The position numbers were made by a program, and so were the translations under genes. DNA of 8,446 nt, taken from Desulfobacterales bacterium (lineage in GTDB: Bacteria > Desulfobacterota > Desulfobulbia > Desulfobulbales > BM004). The stretch covers positions 1 through 8,446 of the forward strand of contig JAAXQI010000140.1 in NCBI GenBank assembly GCA_012974315.1, given 5' to 3'. The stretch's first letter is position 1. The number at the start of each line of letters is the position of its first letter. The notes beneath the pieces were generated by a model. The model searched no databases. It was not told where the DNA came from and saw only the letters and a list, made by a program, of their open reading frames with translations. This document shows positions 7,179 to 8,446 of this stretch, piece after piece.

Positions 7179-8360
7179 CTATCCCACTAACATCTCCATT
7201 GCAAGCCTGGCAGTCCGTTTTGATGCACCAGGCTCTCCTAGTTGTTTACTAACATTAAACAACTCCTGTTTCATGGAATCTCTAGCCTCCTGGTTAAGAA
7301 GCAGTGGCAGGATTTCCCGATAGATATTTTCCGGAGTAGCTTCCTGTTGCAGAAGTTCAGTTACGACCTCTTTTTCGGCAACCAGATTGACCAGAGAGGC
7401 ATACTCAGCTTTTATAAAAGGCTTGGCCAGGAAATGGGTCAACTTTGAAATCCGGTAGCACACAACCATTGGCACCTGTAATATCCCCAGTTCCATGGTG
7501 AGAGTGCCTGATGCCGCCATGGCAGCATCACAGGCAGCCATGGTTTCATAGCGGTTTTCTTTAATGATACGGATATCAAGCCTGTCATCCATAACGCCAT
7601 GCTCATTCAGATCATCTTCTGTTAAAGTCGAGGCAAGGGGCAGCAGGAAAACACATTTTTTAATTTTTTCATTCAACAGTAAGGCTGTTTCCATGAATAC
7701 CGGCAGGATCTTGGCAATCTCCTGCTTTCGGCTGCCTGGCATTATACCTATGATAGTTGCATCATGATCTATTCCATATTGGATTTTGAATTCATTTGAT
7801 GTCAGAGTGGGTTGCACCTGATCAAGCAGTGGGTTTCCCACAAAATCAACTTCAAAACCATGACCCTTATAATACTTTTTTTCAAACGGAAGAATAACCG
7901 CCATGCGGTCCACATATTTTTTTATGCGGGTGATCCTCCCTTCACGCCAGGCCCAGATTTTAGGACTGATATAGTAAAGAACAGGTATATTGTATTTCTT
8001 TGCCCTTCGCGCCAGTTCCAGGTTAAATCCCGGGTAATCAATGAGTATAAGCAGATCCGGCCTGTTCATTTCAAACTGTTTTTCCAGGGTTTTCATTGCA
8101 GATCTTATATCTTTCAAGCGGCTTATCACCTCAATAATCCCCATAACCGCAAGGCGTGATATGTCATAGAGGATAGTAACCCCTGTCGCCGCCATTCCTG
8201 CACCACCGATACCTGACAATATCAAACTGGAGTCCAGCGCCAGAAGCTCCCTGGCCAGTACAGCTCCATGCAGGTCACCTGATGCTTCGCCTGCTACTAT
8301 CATTACATGCTTAGCAGGGTTGGTTGTATCGGTGGAGTTTGACAGATGGGATAATGTCAA
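7179..8360 (-). CDS. lpxB: Lipid-A-disaccharide synthase
   Basis: This GT-B fold glycosyltransferase (family GT19) condenses UDP-2,3-diacylglucosamine with lipid X to form the tetraacyl disaccharide 1-phosphate of lipid A, at the inner face of the inner membrane. The 393-residue reading shows AGEASGDLHG (23-32), IDYPGFN with Asp108 matching the essential aspartate of the E. coli enzyme, SPKIWAWREGR (132-142), FVGNPLLD (173-180), MPGSRKQEI (207-215, PGSR loop), ASGTLTMELG (283-292) and NLVAEKEVVTELLQ near 325-338. The chosen start is a TTG at 8358-8360 preceded by AGGT at about eight bases, with an in-frame stop (TAA) close upstream and no ATG between. The first in-frame ATG is codon 20, immediately before IVAGEASGD, where many LpxB proteins begin, so the true start may be 57 bases inside. 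smr follows closely. The gene's promoter is not visible; the upstream region is tandem repeat. Confidence 0.95.
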   Translation of the reverse strand: MTLSHLSNSTDTTNPAKHVMIVAGEASGDLHGAVLARELLALDSSLILSGIGGAGMAATGVTILYDISRLAVMGIIEVISRLKDIRSAMKTLEKQFEMNRPDLLILIDYPGFNLELARRAKKYNIPVLYYISPKIWAWREGRITRIKKYVDRMAVILPFEKKYYKGHGFEVDFVGNPLLDQVQPTLTSNEFKIQYGIDHDATIIGIMPGSRKQEIAKILPVFMETALLLNEKIKKCVFLLPLASTLTEDDLNEHGVMDDRLDIRIIKENRYETMAACDAAMAASGTLTMELGILQVPMVVCYRISKLTHFLAKPFIKAEYASLVNLVAEKEVVTELLQQEATPENIYREILPLLLNQEARDSMKQELFNVSKQLGEPGASKRTARLAMEMLVG

Positions 8361-8383
8361 AAGAAAATACCTGATTTAAAGTA

Positions 8384-8446
8384 ACTAAAGTTAAAAGTGA
8401 GCTAAAGTTATAAGTGACTAAAGTTAAAAGTGACTAAAGTTATAAG
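8384..8446. repeat. AT-rich tandem repeat of about 16 bp upstream of lpxB, cut by the window end
   Basis: Four tandem copies are seen on the + strand. Units 1 (8384-8399) and 3 (8417-8432) are identical, ACTAAAGTTAAAAGTG. Unit 2 (8400-8416, 17 bases) and unit 4 (8433-8446, truncated) carry GTTATAAG instead of GTTAAAAG. The two variants alternate, so the array is also a 32-33-bp dimeric repeat. A decayed partial copy (TTAAAGTA) precedes it at 8377-8384. Each unit contains two 7-base near-repeats (CTAAAGT, TAAAAGT). The total extent is unknown because the array continues past the window. It begins only about 24 bases upstream of the lpxB start. Confidence 0.93.

Noticed and set aside
7812..8159. 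A 115-codon plus-strand frame antisense to lpxB.
   Set aside because: It is a shadow of the conserved LpxB coding region with no ribosome site or family signature.
8384..8446. The terminal repeat considered as a CRISPR array.
   Set aside because: Copies are directly abutting with no unique spacers, and no cas gene is present.

Overview
The window looks like chromosomal DNA from a Gram-negative bacterium. It carries two core lipid A genes (lpxB and an msbA-type transporter), and the protein sequences have the general look of Desulfobacterota (deltaproteobacteria), possibly Desulfobulbales. That placement rests on family resemblance only; no marker gene or search supports it. No mobile element, phage gene, CRISPR array, tRNA or rRNA was seen.

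Layout. On the + strand, positions 1-185 are a leader with a good sigma70-type promoter, followed by ppsA (186-2627), encoding phosphoenolpyruvate synthase. A strong symmetrical hairpin (2649-2683) closes ppsA and also serves the convergent gene on the other strand. Everything from 2682 to 8360 is on the minus strand. In transcription order it is lpxB (lipid-A-disaccharide synthase, probable TTG start), a small Smr-domain gene, a 173-bp gap with a candidate promoter, msbA (lipid A flippase), a Trm112-like zinc-ribbon gene, an MscS-type channel gene, an 80-bp gap, and a gene fusing a ferritin-like (rubrerythrin-type) domain to a degenerate receiver domain. The window ends (8384-8446) in an AT-rich tandem repeat directly upstream of lpxB.

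How the genes fit together. LpxB makes the lipid A disaccharide and MsbA flips the lipid A core across the inner membrane. The Trm112-like protein is also a neighbour of msbA in enterobacteria (ycaR). MscS is an inner-membrane turgor-release channel, so most of the minus-strand block is concerned with the cell envelope. lpxB and smr are tightly spaced and likely one transcript; msbA, trm112 and mscS likely form a second. PpsA is an unrelated gluconeogenic enzyme on the opposite strand.

The least ordinary items are the ferritin-like/pseudo-receiver fusion, whose receiver has lost its phosphorylatable aspartate and acidic pair, and the two-variant alternating tandem repeat at the lpxB leader. 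The rest is conventional.
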